Origin: Brasilonema sp. UFV-L1
GTDB lineage: Bacteria > Cyanobacteriota > Cyanobacteriia > Cyanobacteriales > Nostocaceae
Reading direction: 5' to 3'
Length of the DNA: 64,000 nucleotides
Assembly: GCF_012912105.1 (NCBI RefSeq)
Contig: NZ_QMEA01000002.1
Span: forward strand, 62,001-126,000
Shown: one piece after another, positions 55,784-64,000 of the stretch
Position numbering within the stretch: position 1 is the first letter of the stretch
Layout: every line of letters starts with the position of its first letter
The notes under the pieces: model-generated
Databases searched by the model: none
Told to the model about the DNA's origin: nothing
The model's input: the letters and a program-made list of their open reading frames with translations, nothing else
Program-made: the position numbers and the translations under genes

Positions 55784-56034
55784 CTAACCTCCTAATTGGT
55801 AGAAATTAGTTGTTGTGATTCAAGATGTGAACTTGTGAGCGTGGTGATGAGTAATCTGACTGCAATCAGCACTTGTATTGGTACTCCTGAAAAAAAACAG
55901 ACACTGAATAAAGCAGTCAATGCAAGCAAAAGCTGCAACATTGGATTTGGGGGATTTGGGATTTTTAGACGTTCTGAGAAACAAAGTTATGGCAAACGCT
56001 AGAGCAATCAACGAAGATACCAACATAGAGAATA
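55784..56034. other. hesA-hesB gap, possible small membrane ORF
   Basis: The 251-bp gap is mostly open on the minus strand. A frame from 56026 to 55820 would encode a 68-aa protein with one hydrophobic segment (MLVSSLIALAFAITLFLRTS). There is no good ribosome-binding site, so it is only a candidate. Confidence 0.3.
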
Positions 56035-56835
56035 CTACTTGTTGCAATGACTCGTAGTTTCTAGAGGTTGAGATTGTGAGTATCTCCAAGGCGCACTATT
56101 ACCGCATACAGCACAAGAGCGATCGCGGTGAGAACGGCGTTTGACAAACTCCATCCGGGTTAAGTCAATTGTCAAAAGTTCTGACAACAAAGGTTGACTA
56201 AGCCCAGTGATCAACTTGATCGCCTCCAGTGCTGTTAAACAAGCGAGTGTTCCAGAAACAGCACCGAGAACAGAAAAGCCACGCCTATCCCAATCAGGTT
56301 TTTCAGGAAATAAGCAAGACAAACAAGGAGTCACACCAGGAATAATCGTCGTCAAATAAGCCTCCATCCCATCCATTGCTGCTTCCACCATAGGTTTACG
56401 CCAGCGTACGCAAGCCTCATTTAACAGATCACGCTCTGTAAAATTATGAGCGCAATCAAGAGCCATATCAGCTGATTGCACCAAGGAGTCTACATTTTCC
56501 GGGGTGACATATTCATGAACTGCTTCCACTTGAACATCAGGATTGATGGCTTGGAGAGTTTCTTTTGCTTTGAACACCCTCGGCTTGTCTACCCAATCAT
56601 GCGTCATCAGAATTTGACGATTCATGTCATCAAGCCGCAGATCACCACCCCGGACTAAAATCAGCCGCCCAACGCCAGCTACTGCAAGGTATAGTGCCGC
56701 CGTACCGCCTAATCCTCCTACACCTGTCACCAGAACCGTCGCTGACTTGAGGCGCTTCTGTGCTGTTTCGCCAAAATTAGGAAGCATCATTTGACGACGG
56801 TAACGTTCCAACTCAGTGGGCGTTAGATTTACCAC
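56035..56835 (-). CDS. hesA: HesA, ThiF/MoeB-like adenylyltransferase
   Basis: The 266-residue E1-like protein has the ATP-binding GVGGLGGTAALYLAVAGVG, the residues RQILM following DDMN, and zinc-binding CLSC and CAVC pairs. HesA is required for normal heterocyst nitrogenase, probably in molybdenum-cofactor or sulfur handling. It starts 10 bp after nifW and is followed by hesB. Confidence 0.94.
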   Translation of the reverse strand: MVNLTPTELERYRRQMMLPNFGETAQKRLKSATVLVTGVGGLGGTAALYLAVAGVGRLILVRGGDLRLDDMNRQILMTHDWVDKPRVFKAKETLQAINPDVQVEAVHEYVTPENVDSLVQSADMALDCAHNFTERDLLNEACVRWRKPMVEAAMDGMEAYLTTIIPGVTPCLSCLFPEKPDWDRRGFSVLGAVSGTLACLTALEAIKLITGLSQPLLSELLTIDLTRMEFVKRRSHRDRSCAVCGNSAPWRYSQSQPLETTSHCNK

Positions 56836-56845
56836 TTTTTACCTC

Positions 56846-57163
56846 CTAATCCGATGTGATTTCTGTCAGCGTGACTACATTTTTCGGCTTCTGGTTAAAC
56901 ACTTTGAACAGTTTTTGTTCCTGGGGTGTTGATTCAAGAAAGACTTGATAGGCTTGTTGTAGCGCTTCGCGATATTTACTGAACCTATCTGAAATACTCA
57001 GGTCAGTATCATTCTCATCAATTTCTTTAATAAATTGAGAAAACTTTTTCAAAATATGCAGACGATTTACATTCACAACCTTTTGGTCGTAAGGAAGTTG
57101 AAAAAACTCAAAATACTCTTCTGCATCTTCAAGTTTTTTAAATTTATCATAATCCCAGGTCAT
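56846..57163 (-). CDS. nifW: Nitrogenase-stabilising/protective protein NifW
   Basis: The 105-residue protein fits NifW in length and sequence (FKKLEDAEEYFEFFQLPYDQ, VNRLHILKKFSQFI). NifW associates with the MoFe protein and is thought to help its maturation or protect it from oxygen. Its start overlaps the end of the DUF683 gene by 4 bp (ATGA), indicating translational coupling. Confidence 0.92.
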   Translation of the reverse strand: MTWDYDKFKKLEDAEEYFEFFQLPYDQKVVNVNRLHILKKFSQFIKEIDENDTDLSISDRFSKYREALQQAYQVFLESTPQEQKLFKVFNQKPKNVVTLTEITSD

Positions 57164-57381
57164 TTTCCATGCTCCAGTTGTTTTAGCTGTTGCTTAAGTT
57201 CGTCCAACTGACGATAAATTTCATAGGTTTGGGAGGCAACATCCATAAGTTGTTGATAATCTGTTGGTAATCCCTCTGCCAAATCATGCAAATCCATTTT
57301 CATCTGACCTGCTTTACTATTGAGGCGTTTTATCTGAGTTTTCAGCTCCTCAATAGTAGATGTTTCCTCAGCTTGTGCCAT
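57160..57381 (-). CDS. DUF683/CCE_0567-type nif-associated protein
   Basis: The small helical protein (about 73 aa, MAQAEETSTIEELKTQIKRL onward) is a two-helix coiled-coil family found in nif clusters between the nifX region and nifW. The ATG at 57381 is behind CAGGAGGTGTTG, so an upstream in-frame ATG is not needed. Its function is not known; structural homologues can bind metals. It overlaps nifW by 4 bp. Confidence 0.88.
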   Translation of the reverse strand: MAQAEETSTIEELKTQIKRLNSKAGQMKMDLHDLAEGLPTDYQQLMDVASQTYEIYRQLDELKQQLKQLEHGK

Positions 57382-57527
57382 CAACACCTCCTGATTTCTT
57401 AAAAAATAAAATGGAAGAGAGAAGAGAAAAATCAATCAGAATTTAGAAGCCAAGAGCGTTTAGTGGCTTTGCTCAAAAACTTATGAATTCTAAAAAAATA
57501 ATTTTTACTCTTCATTCTTGAAGATTT

Positions 57528-58004
57528 TTAAATCCGACCTACTTCCGGGAAACGCTTAGCCAAATCAACAGCACTTTGTACAAACTTTTCTCCCTCTTCT
57601 GCTAATTTTTCCAAAGAGTCAAAACCAAAGCGATGTGCATCTCGTAAAGTTTTTGCAACTAGCAAAAGACGACCAGAAAAGATAAGTGCCCAGCCAAATC
57701 CTTCATGACTCAAATCAATCACAACTTGAGACAAAAGACCTGTTTCCTTTTCAATACAGGCAGCCACAGCACGATAAAATGCCATAATTCTTGCCTGAGT
57801 CATTGGGTCAACTTCACCCTCAACCGAAATTTCCCGTTTCTTTTGTTTGCTGACAATAAATGGTTTGAGCAGCAACTCATCCGACCAATTCCGATAAGTT
57901 CCATAACTATCTTGACCCCGGAATTGTTGCACGATTGCCTTGATAAAAGGCGAGTCTAAGGTTTCGGTTGAGGATGTTCCATTAACATTATTAGTGAAAC
58001 TCAT
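57528..58004 (-). CDS. NifX-associated (DUF269) nitrogen-fixation protein
   Basis: The 158-residue protein shows the DUF269 features PFIKAIVQQFRGQDSYGTYR and VEGEVDPMTQARIMAFYRAVA, typical of the gene between nifX and the DUF683 gene. It probably takes part in FeMo-cofactor trafficking, but a precise role is not established. It overlaps nifX by 4 bp. Confidence 0.92.
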   Translation of the reverse strand: MSFTNNVNGTSSTETLDSPFIKAIVQQFRGQDSYGTYRNWSDELLLKPFIVSKQKKREISVEGEVDPMTQARIMAFYRAVAACIEKETGLLSQVVIDLSHEGFGWALIFSGRLLLVAKTLRDAHRFGFDSLEKLAEEGEKFVQSAVDLAKRFPEVGRI

Positions 58005-58414
58005 ACTGTTGCTTCCTCTTCTAATTCATCTTCAAAACTTTGGGGTTTTGCTTGTAAAGCTTTACGCAGCCAAGGCGGAGGATTACCTTTAAGAGTTTGC
58101 ACTAACTTGTTGAGAATATCGGCAATCTCTTCTTCTTCAGAACGTGCTTTAACTGGAGTCACACCCTTCTTAATGAGTCGAGCCGCTGCACTACCTCCAA
58201 TTGCTGCAACATAAACAATCTTGCAGTCATTCAGTGCATTAAGTTTTGGTGTGAGCTTATCCTCATTACCATCTTGCTTAAGGTCACCATCAAAAGAAAG
58301 AGTTTCTAAAAACTCATAACCTTCGTCAGAAATTTCATACACATCAATTTCTTTCGCCCATCCAAAGTGAGCATTGATGTGAACTCGGTCACTTGTTGTA
58401 AAGGCAATCTTCAT
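58001..58414 (-). CDS. nifX: FeMo-cofactor carrier protein NifX
   Basis: The 137-residue protein starts MKIAFTTSDRVHINAHFGWA, the conserved NifX/NifB-C-terminal-type domain that holds NifB-co or the VK-cluster on its way to NifEN. The ATG at 58414 follows GGAGAGGAGAATTAAGC; longer starts read into unrelated spacer. It is downstream of nifN and coupled to the DUF269 gene. Confidence 0.92.
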   Translation of the reverse strand: MKIAFTTSDRVHINAHFGWAKEIDVYEISDEGYEFLETLSFDGDLKQDGNEDKLTPKLNALNDCKIVYVAAIGGSAAARLIKKGVTPVKARSEEEEIADILNKLVQTLKGNPPPWLRKALQAKPQSFEDELEEEATV

Positions 58415-58513
58415 GCTTAATTCTCCTCTCCTCAAGTTATGAGTGATGAGTAATGAGTAGTAAAAATGCATTTACGACAACTCATAATTCATAACTCACA
58501 ACTTATTTATAAT

Positions 58514-59860
58514 TTAGATTTCAGAACTTAAAACTTTTAACTTTCCAGGATGCTGAATTTTTGCTTCCTCAACCTGCAAAAAAATGTTCCCAATCTCAAA
58601 CAAAACCTGCATCGTACCTCGGTAACCCACTTTAGTAAATAGACCATTACCCAAGCGGTCAAAAATAGGAAACCCCTGACGATAAACAGGAATTCCTAAT
58701 CGATTCGCAACAGCAACTGTGTGAGAGTTACCAATAAGCAAGTCAGATGTCGGTGCGAGTTGCTCAAAATCTTCCAAATCACCTATAGTGACAGTATGGA
58801 TAGGAAGTTTTTCCAGTTGAGGAGAGCGAGTCGTCGTCACCGCTGCATGAATTTCAGCTCCCATCGATTTGAGGAAATGAACTGTTGACCACAATAAATC
58901 TGGTTCCAATGCTAAGGATACTCGTTTGCAACCAAAATAAAAGTGAGTGTCGAGCATAGCATCTTGCAACTGACGGCGCTGGCGGCGGTATTTTTCTGGT
59001 ACACTAGTACCACTCAAATCTGCCAATGCTTGCAAAAAATTATCCACTGGTTCTAATCCAGTCAGTTCACCAAACACCTCGTAGGGAATCCCAAAGCGTT
59101 CATGCAAAATTTGCGCGCAAGAGCGCATACTCTCACCGAGAGCTAAGGTGAATACGGAATTACCAATCTCTCGGAGTTCTGTTAAGCTTGTCCCACAAGC
59201 AGTTACAGCACTGTAAGAATCTTCTAAATGACCATCGAGTGAAGCAGAAAGATCAGGAACAACAATCGGCTTCAAGCCAAAAGCAGTAACAATCTCTTTG
59301 ATTTCCTCAACATCTCCAGGCGTGAAAGCAGAACTCGGCAAAATCACGACTTGCGTGGGATAAGCATCTTGCTTGTCGCTTTTTTGGGCAAGTTCCTTAA
59401 TTATGCTTTCAACAGCAGCAGCATAACCATCCTGCAACGTGCCCTTAAAATCAGGAGACGAGACTAATACAATTGGTAGATGATTGAGTTCTGGGTGGCG
59501 ATCGCGAATTTCCCTAATAAATCGCGGCATATCATCACCTCTGGTTTCTGTCAAGGCAGTTGTACACAAACCAATAATTTCTGGCTTTGTCCTCTCGGCT
59601 AGGGTAACAATAGCTTGCTCAACATTTTCCTCCCCACCCAAGATAGTGCTAACTTCCGTCATTGCTGTGGTAGAAAGGGGAATCGACTCACAGAAATGCT
59701 TCACCAACATGGATTTAGCAAAAGCAGTACAGCCTTGGGAACCGTGAAATAGAGGTATCATTCCCTTCAATCCCAACAAAGCCAAAGCAGCACCCAAAGG
59801 TTGACTAAGTTTCAGAGGATTCACAGCAACTGATGAGTTTGTCACAGTTACAATTGCCAT
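58514..59860 (-). CDS. nifN: FeMo-cofactor scaffold subunit NifN
   Basis: The 448-residue NifK-like protein has the signatures HGSQGCTAFAKSMLVKHFCE, STILGGEENVEQAI and GLCTTALTETRGDD. It forms the NifEN scaffold on which the FeMo-cofactor precursor is completed. Its ATG overlaps the nifE stop (TAATG), typical of coupled subunits. Length is normal and the frame is intact. Confidence 0.96.
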   Translation of the reverse strand: MAIVTVTNSSVAVNPLKLSQPLGAALALLGLKGMIPLFHGSQGCTAFAKSMLVKHFCESIPLSTTAMTEVSTILGGEENVEQAIVTLAERTKPEIIGLCTTALTETRGDDMPRFIREIRDRHPELNHLPIVLVSSPDFKGTLQDGYAAAVESIIKELAQKSDKQDAYPTQVVILPSSAFTPGDVEEIKEIVTAFGLKPIVVPDLSASLDGHLEDSYSAVTACGTSLTELREIGNSVFTLALGESMRSCAQILHERFGIPYEVFGELTGLEPVDNFLQALADLSGTSVPEKYRRQRRQLQDAMLDTHFYFGCKRVSLALEPDLLWSTVHFLKSMGAEIHAAVTTTRSPQLEKLPIHTVTIGDLEDFEQLAPTSDLLIGNSHTVAVANRLGIPVYRQGFPIFDRLGNGLFTKVGYRGTMQVLFEIGNIFLQVEEAKIQHPGKLKVLSSEI

Positions 59861-61284
59861 TAGCTGTCCTCCAGTAAAACAGATGAAGAAGAAATTGCTT
59901 GCTCAAGAACTTCAGTTGTTTCCCACGGTGCTCTTTTGCGTACTTGCTCCCACACAGGACTATAAAGCGCTTCGTACAATTCTCGTGCCATTTCCACCAT
60001 TCCTTCATAACCTGCATACGGATGATGGCGTTCCTGGTTGATGTGTAGAAAAGGAATCCGAGCTTTCAAAGCGGTGTATTGATTGCGACCTCCCGCAATC
60101 AACATATCAGCATTCTTTTCCTTGATGATTCGCAGAAGTTCCTTAGGACTTTCTTGTTCTAGCATGATGCCATCCTGACTAAGCAACTTCTTGATTTTTG
60201 CTTTATCCTCCTCAGTACTTTTCCTGCTACTGGTCGCAACGACTTCCATTCCCAAGTCTTTAGCCGCTGAGATCATTGACCAACTCTTCACGCCACCAGT
60301 ATAAAGAACAACACGTTTACCTTTAAGTTTCTCACGATACGGAGCTAAAGCCACATCCAAAGCCGCAGTTTCTTCTGCAATTAGCTTTTCTGTACGTTCT
60401 TGCAAATCGGGATCACCCAACTTTGCAGCAATATTCCGCAGACAGCGGTTCATGTCTTCTATGCCGTAGAAAGACTCCTCAATATAGGGGATGCCATAGC
60501 GCTCTTCCATTTTTGTCGCCATGTTAAGTAGCGCTTTTGAGCAAATCATGACATTGAGCTTAGCACGGTGAGCATAACAAATTTCTTTGTAGCGACCATC
60601 ACCCGTCATTTTTGCCAAAACTCGAATACCTAATTTCTCAAACAGTGGCAGAACATTCCACATTTCCCCGGCGATGTTGTACTCACCAATGAGATTAATG
60701 TCATATGGCGTGGTGAATTCTGGTTCAGCTGTTCCGACAACATAATCCAACAAAGCTTCACCAGCAAGACGGTTACCAAAATTCTTGCTACCGATAAATC
60801 CTGGTGCATTTACAGGAATCACAGGAATTCCTGTTTTCTGGGCAGCAGTTTTACAAACAGCATCTATATCATCACCAATTAAGGCAGTCACACAGGTAGA
60901 GTAGACAAAAACCGCAGTCGGTTTATAGCGATTTTCTACTTCCAGAATTGCTTTGTACAGCCTTTTTTCACCACCAAAGATAACATCAGTTTCATCCAAA
61001 TCAGTGGTAAAGCCTGTTTTGTACAGCGTTGGACCAGAAGAAAGACTACCACGACTTCCCCAAGAATTACCAGAGCAGGCGATCGGTCCGTGAACTAAAT
61101 GAGCAGCATCAGCAATAGGTACTAAAGCAATCATTGCACCATCAAAAGCACAACCCCCTTGAGCAGCTCCAGGTTTGGGTTGTTGCGTGCAAGACTTATT
61201 TTTCTTGTCTCCATGTTTGCTTTTATTGTGTTCACACCCAGGCTGAGTGAGCAACTCGTTTTTTTTACTTTGGGTGATTTTCAT
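59860..61284 (-). CDS. nifE: FeMo-cofactor scaffold subunit NifE
   Basis: The 474-residue NifD-like protein has cluster-ligand cysteines in [20 protein letters not shown] and [12 protein letters not shown]. It pairs with NifN to assemble the FeMo-cofactor. The N-terminus has a Lys/Gln/Cys-rich extension ([20 protein letters not shown]). It is separated from nifK by a Mo-nitro_C gene and spacers. Confidence 0.96.
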   Translation of the reverse strand: MKITQSKKNELLTQPGCEHNKSKHGDKKNKSCTQQPKPGAAQGGCAFDGAMIALVPIADAAHLVHGPIACSGNSWGSRGSLSSGPTLYKTGFTTDLDETDVIFGGEKRLYKAILEVENRYKPTAVFVYSTCVTALIGDDIDAVCKTAAQKTGIPVIPVNAPGFIGSKNFGNRLAGEALLDYVVGTAEPEFTTPYDINLIGEYNIAGEMWNVLPLFEKLGIRVLAKMTGDGRYKEICYAHRAKLNVMICSKALLNMATKMEERYGIPYIEESFYGIEDMNRCLRNIAAKLGDPDLQERTEKLIAEETAALDVALAPYREKLKGKRVVLYTGGVKSWSMISAAKDLGMEVVATSSRKSTEEDKAKIKKLLSQDGIMLEQESPKELLRIIKEKNADMLIAGGRNQYTALKARIPFLHINQERHHPYAGYEGMVEMARELYEALYSPVWEQVRKRAPWETTEVLEQAISSSSVLLEDS

Positions 61285-61372
61285 TTCTTTATGACAGGAT
61301 AGAGGACATGAATTATTAGCTGTTAGTTGTCATCTGTTCTTTTGGCACTAACCACTCACGAACAAATCATGA

Positions 61373-61699
61373 CTAGCAAATATATTTCGTAACATCCTCT
61401 CCACACTCATCCGTTAGATAAGATAATGCTCGAAAACGCAATCCTACAAAATTATCGTACAAAGGATTGAGTTTACATAGTGGAGGAATATGAAAGGTAT
61501 ATCCAAAGAATTTGATACTGCGTTCAAAGGGACAACAGCAAGGAATTATTCGGCAAATAAGATGAGCAAGTCGAGCATTTTTTACTTGGATTCCATCCAC
61601 CAGATAGCGCAAAGGATATAAAATATCTAATGAACTTGATTTTTTCTGAGTAGGTGGATGGTGATTTTGGTGATTATGAGTGTGAGTTATAGTTTTCAT
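61373..61699 (-). CDS. Mo-dependent nitrogenase C-terminal-domain (Mo-nitro_C) protein
   Basis: The 108-residue protein sits between nifK and nifE, the usual place of the small cyanobacterial Mo-nitro_C gene. The N-terminus is His/Thr/Asn-rich (HTHNHQNHHPPTQ), followed by the family block YPLRYLVDGIQVKNARLAHL and RIIPCCCPFER, with PPLCKLNPLYD further on. It is soluble with a Cys-rich centre that could bind metal. The function is unknown. Confidence 0.82.
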   Translation of the reverse strand: MKTITHTHNHQNHHPPTQKKSSSLDILYPLRYLVDGIQVKNARLAHLICRIIPCCCPFERSIKFFGYTFHIPPLCKLNPLYDNFVGLRFRALSYLTDECGEDVTKYIC

Positions 61700-61907
61700 A
61701 TTAAATAACTCAAGAAAAAGGTAAAAGGAACTGGTAAGTAAGATGAGGAATGAATAGTGGACACAATGTCAGTTTTTAGTTGTTAATTGTTAATTCATTT
61801 TTCTTAGAAATAACCGCTAACTACTAACTACTAACCACTAATCAATCCATTCATCGTTACTACCTTTTCCTTTTCCTTTGTTAGCACGTCGCAGGTGAAT
61901 GAAATTT

Positions 61908-63443
61908 CTAACGAATCAAGTCGTAGGAAATATCTGTCTTAGAAGGAATGTTGGTGTTTTGGTCGATGTCGTCGAAGATAGTATTGACGACCCAGTTGAG
62001 GAGGTTGATCACACCTTGATAGCCGACAGTAGCGTAGCGGTGGAAGTGGTGGCGGTCCATGATGGGATAGCCAATTCTTACGAGAGGAACCTTGCAGTCA
62101 CGCCACAAGTACTTACCGTATGAGTTACCGATGAGCAAGTCTACGGGTTCAGTGAACAACAAAGAACGCATATGCCACAGGTCTTTACCAGCCCAGAGAG
62201 TTGCGCTCTTGCCATAAGGGCTAGATTCTAGTAACTCTTTAAGTTCTTTCGCAAACTCATCGTTGGAGTTGTGAACAACGATATGTACAGGTTCAGCACC
62301 CATTTCCAGCATGAAGCCCACTACACTGTACACGAGATCTGGATCACCGTAGATAGCGAAGCGCTTGCCATGAACCCATGCGTGGGAGTCAGTCATCGCA
62401 TCCACTGCTCGACCACGTTCGATTTCCAGTTCTTCGGGAATGGGTTTACCAGTCAATTCACTGAGTTTCATCAAGAACTCATCAGTACCCTTAATACCCC
62501 AAGGACGAGAAACAACAACTTCTTGCTTCCACTCTTTGGCGATGTAATCGCGAGTCTTGGGAGTAGAGTGTGCTTGCAGAGCAACTGTGGCTTTAGCATT
62601 AATTGAATCTGCAGCTTCTTCCAGAGGAGTACCACCTGGGTACATATCAAATTCACCTGTGTTAGGTGCATCCAGATAGTCGCTGTTATCAGCCAGAATG
62701 GTGTAATCGATACCCATCAGATTACAAATCCGCTTGATTTCCCGGTTATTACCAACATAAGTGTCAAAACCAGGGATGAAGTTGATTTTACCATTGCTGG
62801 TTTCTTTCTTCTTACCTGCAGTCAGGTTAGAAAGAATACCCTTCATCATGTTGTCGTAGCCTGTGATGTGGGAACCAACAAAGCTAGGAGTGTGAGCAAA
62901 AGGTACTGGGAAATTTTCAGGAACTGAACCTGCATTCTTAGCGTTAGTGATAAAAGCACCCAAGTCATCACCGATAACTTCTGCCATACAGGTGGTGCAG
63001 ACAGCAATCATCTTGGGCTTGTAGAGTTGGTAGGAGTTTGCTAAGCCGTCAATCATGTTTTGCAGTCCACCAAACACCGCTGCGTCTTCAGTCATGGAAG
63101 AAGACACGCCGGAAAATGGTTCTTTGTAGTGACGGGTTAAGTGGGTGCGGAAGTAAGCAACGCAACCTTGGGAACCTTGGACAAAAGGTAGAGTGCCTTC
63201 AAAACCGACAGCAGCAAACATTGCCCCTAAAGGTTGGCAACCTTTAGCAGGGTTAACAGTTAAAGCTTCACGAGCGAAGTTCTTTTCACGATACTCCCAA
63301 CTCTTCGTCCATTCTGCAACCCTTTTTACTTCTTCAGGGTCGTGTCCGTTTTCAAACTCTTTCTTGTTTTGAAATAGCTGCTGGTACTCTGGCTGGTGGA
63401 ACAGCTCGACGTGATCTTGAATTTTTTCCGGATTCTGAGGCAT
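61908..63443 (-). CDS. nifK: Nitrogenase molybdenum-iron protein beta chain
   Basis: The 511-residue subunit pairs with NifD in the MoFe protein and shares the P-cluster. The P-cluster cysteines are present: C69 in [12 protein letters not shown]94 in GSQGCVAY and C152 in [12 protein letters not shown]. Also visible is [13 protein letters not shown]. Length and sequence are typical and the frame is intact. The 178 bp separating it from the nifD 3' end contain four palindromic hairpins. With nifD interrupted, it would be transcribed with nifD only after element excision. Confidence 0.97.
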   Translation of the reverse strand: MPQNPEKIQDHVELFHQPEYQQLFQNKKEFENGHDPEEVKRVAEWTKSWEYREKNFAREALTVNPAKGCQPLGAMFAAVGFEGTLPFVQGSQGCVAYFRTHLTRHYKEPFSGVSSSMTEDAAVFGGLQNMIDGLANSYQLYKPKMIAVCTTCMAEVIGDDLGAFITNAKNAGSVPENFPVPFAHTPSFVGSHITGYDNMMKGILSNLTAGKKKETSNGKINFIPGFDTYVGNNREIKRICNLMGIDYTILADNSDYLDAPNTGEFDMYPGGTPLEEAADSINAKATVALQAHSTPKTRDYIAKEWKQEVVVSRPWGIKGTDEFLMKLSELTGKPIPEELEIERGRAVDAMTDSHAWVHGKRFAIYGDPDLVYSVVGFMLEMGAEPVHIVVHNSNDEFAKELKELLESSPYGKSATLWAGKDLWHMRSLLFTEPVDLLIGNSYGKYLWRDCKVPLVRIGYPIMDRHHFHRYATVGYQGVINLLNWVVNTIFDDIDQNTNIPSKTDISYDLIR

Positions 63444-63502
63444 TTCTCTATCTCCAAGCTTGCTGGATTTGTTACGTGTGGTTTAGTTTTTTTGTTGTCT
63501 GG

Positions 63503-63611
63503 TTCCCTGGCTGAGCCTGGGAATGCCTAGCCTGAGGCTTTGCCTCACCAATCTTGTTTGCCCTGGGAGGCTCAGCCTCCCCTAATGCGTTACCAGGCTC
63601 AGCCTGGTAAC
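63503..63611. repeat. Cluster of four palindromes between nifD 3' end and nifK
   Basis: Four hairpins lie in tandem: 63503-63523 (TTCCCTGGCT and mirror), 63533-63547 (TGAGGC-TTT-GCCTCA), 63565-63581 (GGGAGGCT-C-AGCCTCCC) and 63589-63611 (GTTACCAGGCT-C-AGCCTGGTAAC). Three share a GGCT-N-AGCC centre with the palindrome at 37711-37731. In the mRNA they would fold between the two nitrogenase subunit genes. Confidence 0.85.
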
Positions 63612-63621
63612 GAGGTATTCC

Positions 63622-63772
63622 TTAGGCAACAGCCTTAGCCTGAGCCTTAGCTTTAGCGTTTTTATTCCAAGGAGCACCGATTAATCCCCAGGTGGGGCTG
63701 TTGAGTGCTAGATCCATGTCGCGAGCAAAGATAGCGAAGCCATCATAACCGTGATAAGGACCGGAGTAATCC
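63622..63772 (-). CDS. nifD: 3' end of nifD, split by the nifD element
   Basis: The last 49 codons of the MoFe alpha chain read [20 protein letters not shown] onward to [10 protein letters not shown]...AKAVA and stop at 63622. This matches the NifD C-terminus of cyanobacteria. Upstream of DYS the frame leaves nifD-like sequence (it reads HKK instead of the conserved HSW) right at the 11-bp repeat, so the rest of nifD must lie on the other side of an element that begins here. After excision the two parts would rejoin as W-DYS. Confidence 0.92.
63762..63772. other. nifD element recombination site (11-bp repeat)
   Basis: CGGAGTAATCC on the plus strand, GGATTACTCCG on the coding strand, is identical to the direct repeat at the borders of the Anabaena PCC 7120 nifD element. 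It marks the nifK-side end of the element; the partner copy lies outside the window. Confidence 0.92.
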
Positions 63773-63820
63773 TTTTTATGATTAAATAGCTTTAAATAGC
63801 CTAATGTTTACAGTAAGCAG

Positions 63821-63851
63821 TGTCAGTTTTAAACATTGTTTGCTGGTAACA
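63821..63851 (+). promoter_or_regulatory. Two TGT-N9-ACA motifs upstream of xisA (NtcA/BifA-type)
   Basis: TGTCAGTTTTAAACA (63821-63835) and TGTTTGCTGGTAACA (63837-63851) both fit TGT-N9-ACA, the relaxed motif described for NtcA/BifA binding upstream of xisA in Anabaena. They lie 40-70 bp before the ATG. Short motifs occur by chance; the pairing and position raise confidence. Confidence 0.55.
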
Positions 63852-63890
63852 CATTTATTTTTAGGCTAAATATAGGCTAAAAACACAGCA

Positions 63891-64000
63891 ATGCATAACC
63901 AGGATTTTGACAAGTATCAGCAAGCTTTTGCAGACTTGGAGCCAGTTTCATCTACCGATGGCAGTTTTCTTGGCTCAAGTCTGCAAGCACAACAGCAAAG
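63891..64000 (+). CDS. xisA: Excisase/recombinase XisA, N-terminal part (truncated by window)
   Basis: The frame from 63891 gives MHNQDFDKYQQAFADLEP followed by SSTDGSFLGSSLQAQQQ, very similar to the start of XisA, the tyrosine-type site-specific recombinase that excises the nifD element during heterocyst development. The gene begins 118 bp inside the element from its nifK-side repeat and reads away from nifK, as in Anabaena. Only 36 codons are visible, so the catalytic domain cannot be checked. Confidence 0.9.
   Translation, partial: MHNQDFDKYQQAFADLEPVSSTDGSFLGSSLQAQQQ

Noticed and set aside
55820..56089. 89-aa minus-strand ORF overlapping the hesA 3' end
   Set aside because: Its first part overlaps hesA in another frame and there is no ribosome-binding site; only a shorter 68-aa version is kept as a weak candidate.

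Overview
The window looks like chromosome of a filamentous, heterocyst-forming cyanobacterium (Nostocales). It has a full-length nifK-nifE-nifN-nifX-nifW-hesA-hesB-fdxH cluster with cyanobacterial accessory genes and scattered HIP1 octamers (GCGATCGC). At the right edge is the boundary of the developmentally excised nifD element: an 11-bp repeat next to a 3' nifD stub, followed by the start of xisA. I could not assign a genus.

Layout. 1-5.2 kb: the 3' part of a Ser/Thr kinase-FHA gene and a large STAND ATPase with 14 WD40 repeats. 5.1-22.3 kb (all minus strand): a RiPP locus. It holds a nitrile-hydratase-type leader (NHLP) precursor, a PoyD-type radical SAM epimerase, a class II LanM cyclase with a ProcM-like Cys-Cys-Gly zinc motif, a geranylgeranyl-reductase-like flavoprotein and an unrecognised 377-aa protein. 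The export side has two NHLM-type ABC transporters (one with a C39 protease), an HlyD adaptor, a double cyclic-nucleotide-binding protein and a ParA/MinD-like ATPase. The predicted product is a lanthipeptide-proteusin hybrid carrying D-residues. 22.7-29.7 kb: a decayed STAND fragment, a PRC/DUF2382 protein, eda, a DnaJ-family chaperone, a P-loop kinase, glgC and small envelope proteins. 30.5-36.8 kb: an RND efflux pair and a cation/proton antiporter. 37-43 kb: small redox and stress enzymes (ABM, old yellow enzyme, SDR, F420-type reductase, VOC) and a response-regulator/thioredoxin-reductase-like fusion.

43-53 kb is an unstable accessory stretch. An internally deleted IS200/IS605-type element splits a Phd-type antitoxin gene from its PIN toxin. 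A decayed second antitoxin lies just upstream. A roughly 0.7-kb tandem duplication has created two GNAT genes and truncated a tautomerase-like gene. Two paralogous cNMP-histidine kinases bracket this, followed by a SagB-type nitroreductase pseudogene flanked by hairpin repeats.

53.5-64 kb is the nitrogen-fixation cluster on the minus strand, from nifD 3' through fdxH, then feoA and ctaB. NifDK is the MoFe protein, NifEN the FeMo-cofactor scaffold, NifX and the DUF269 protein handle cofactor precursors, NifW/HesA/HesB help cluster assembly and maturation, and FdxH is the electron donor. In the arrangement shown nifD is split, so nitrogenase would require XisA-mediated excision, as in heterocysts of Anabaena. 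No tRNA, rRNA or CRISPR array was recognised.
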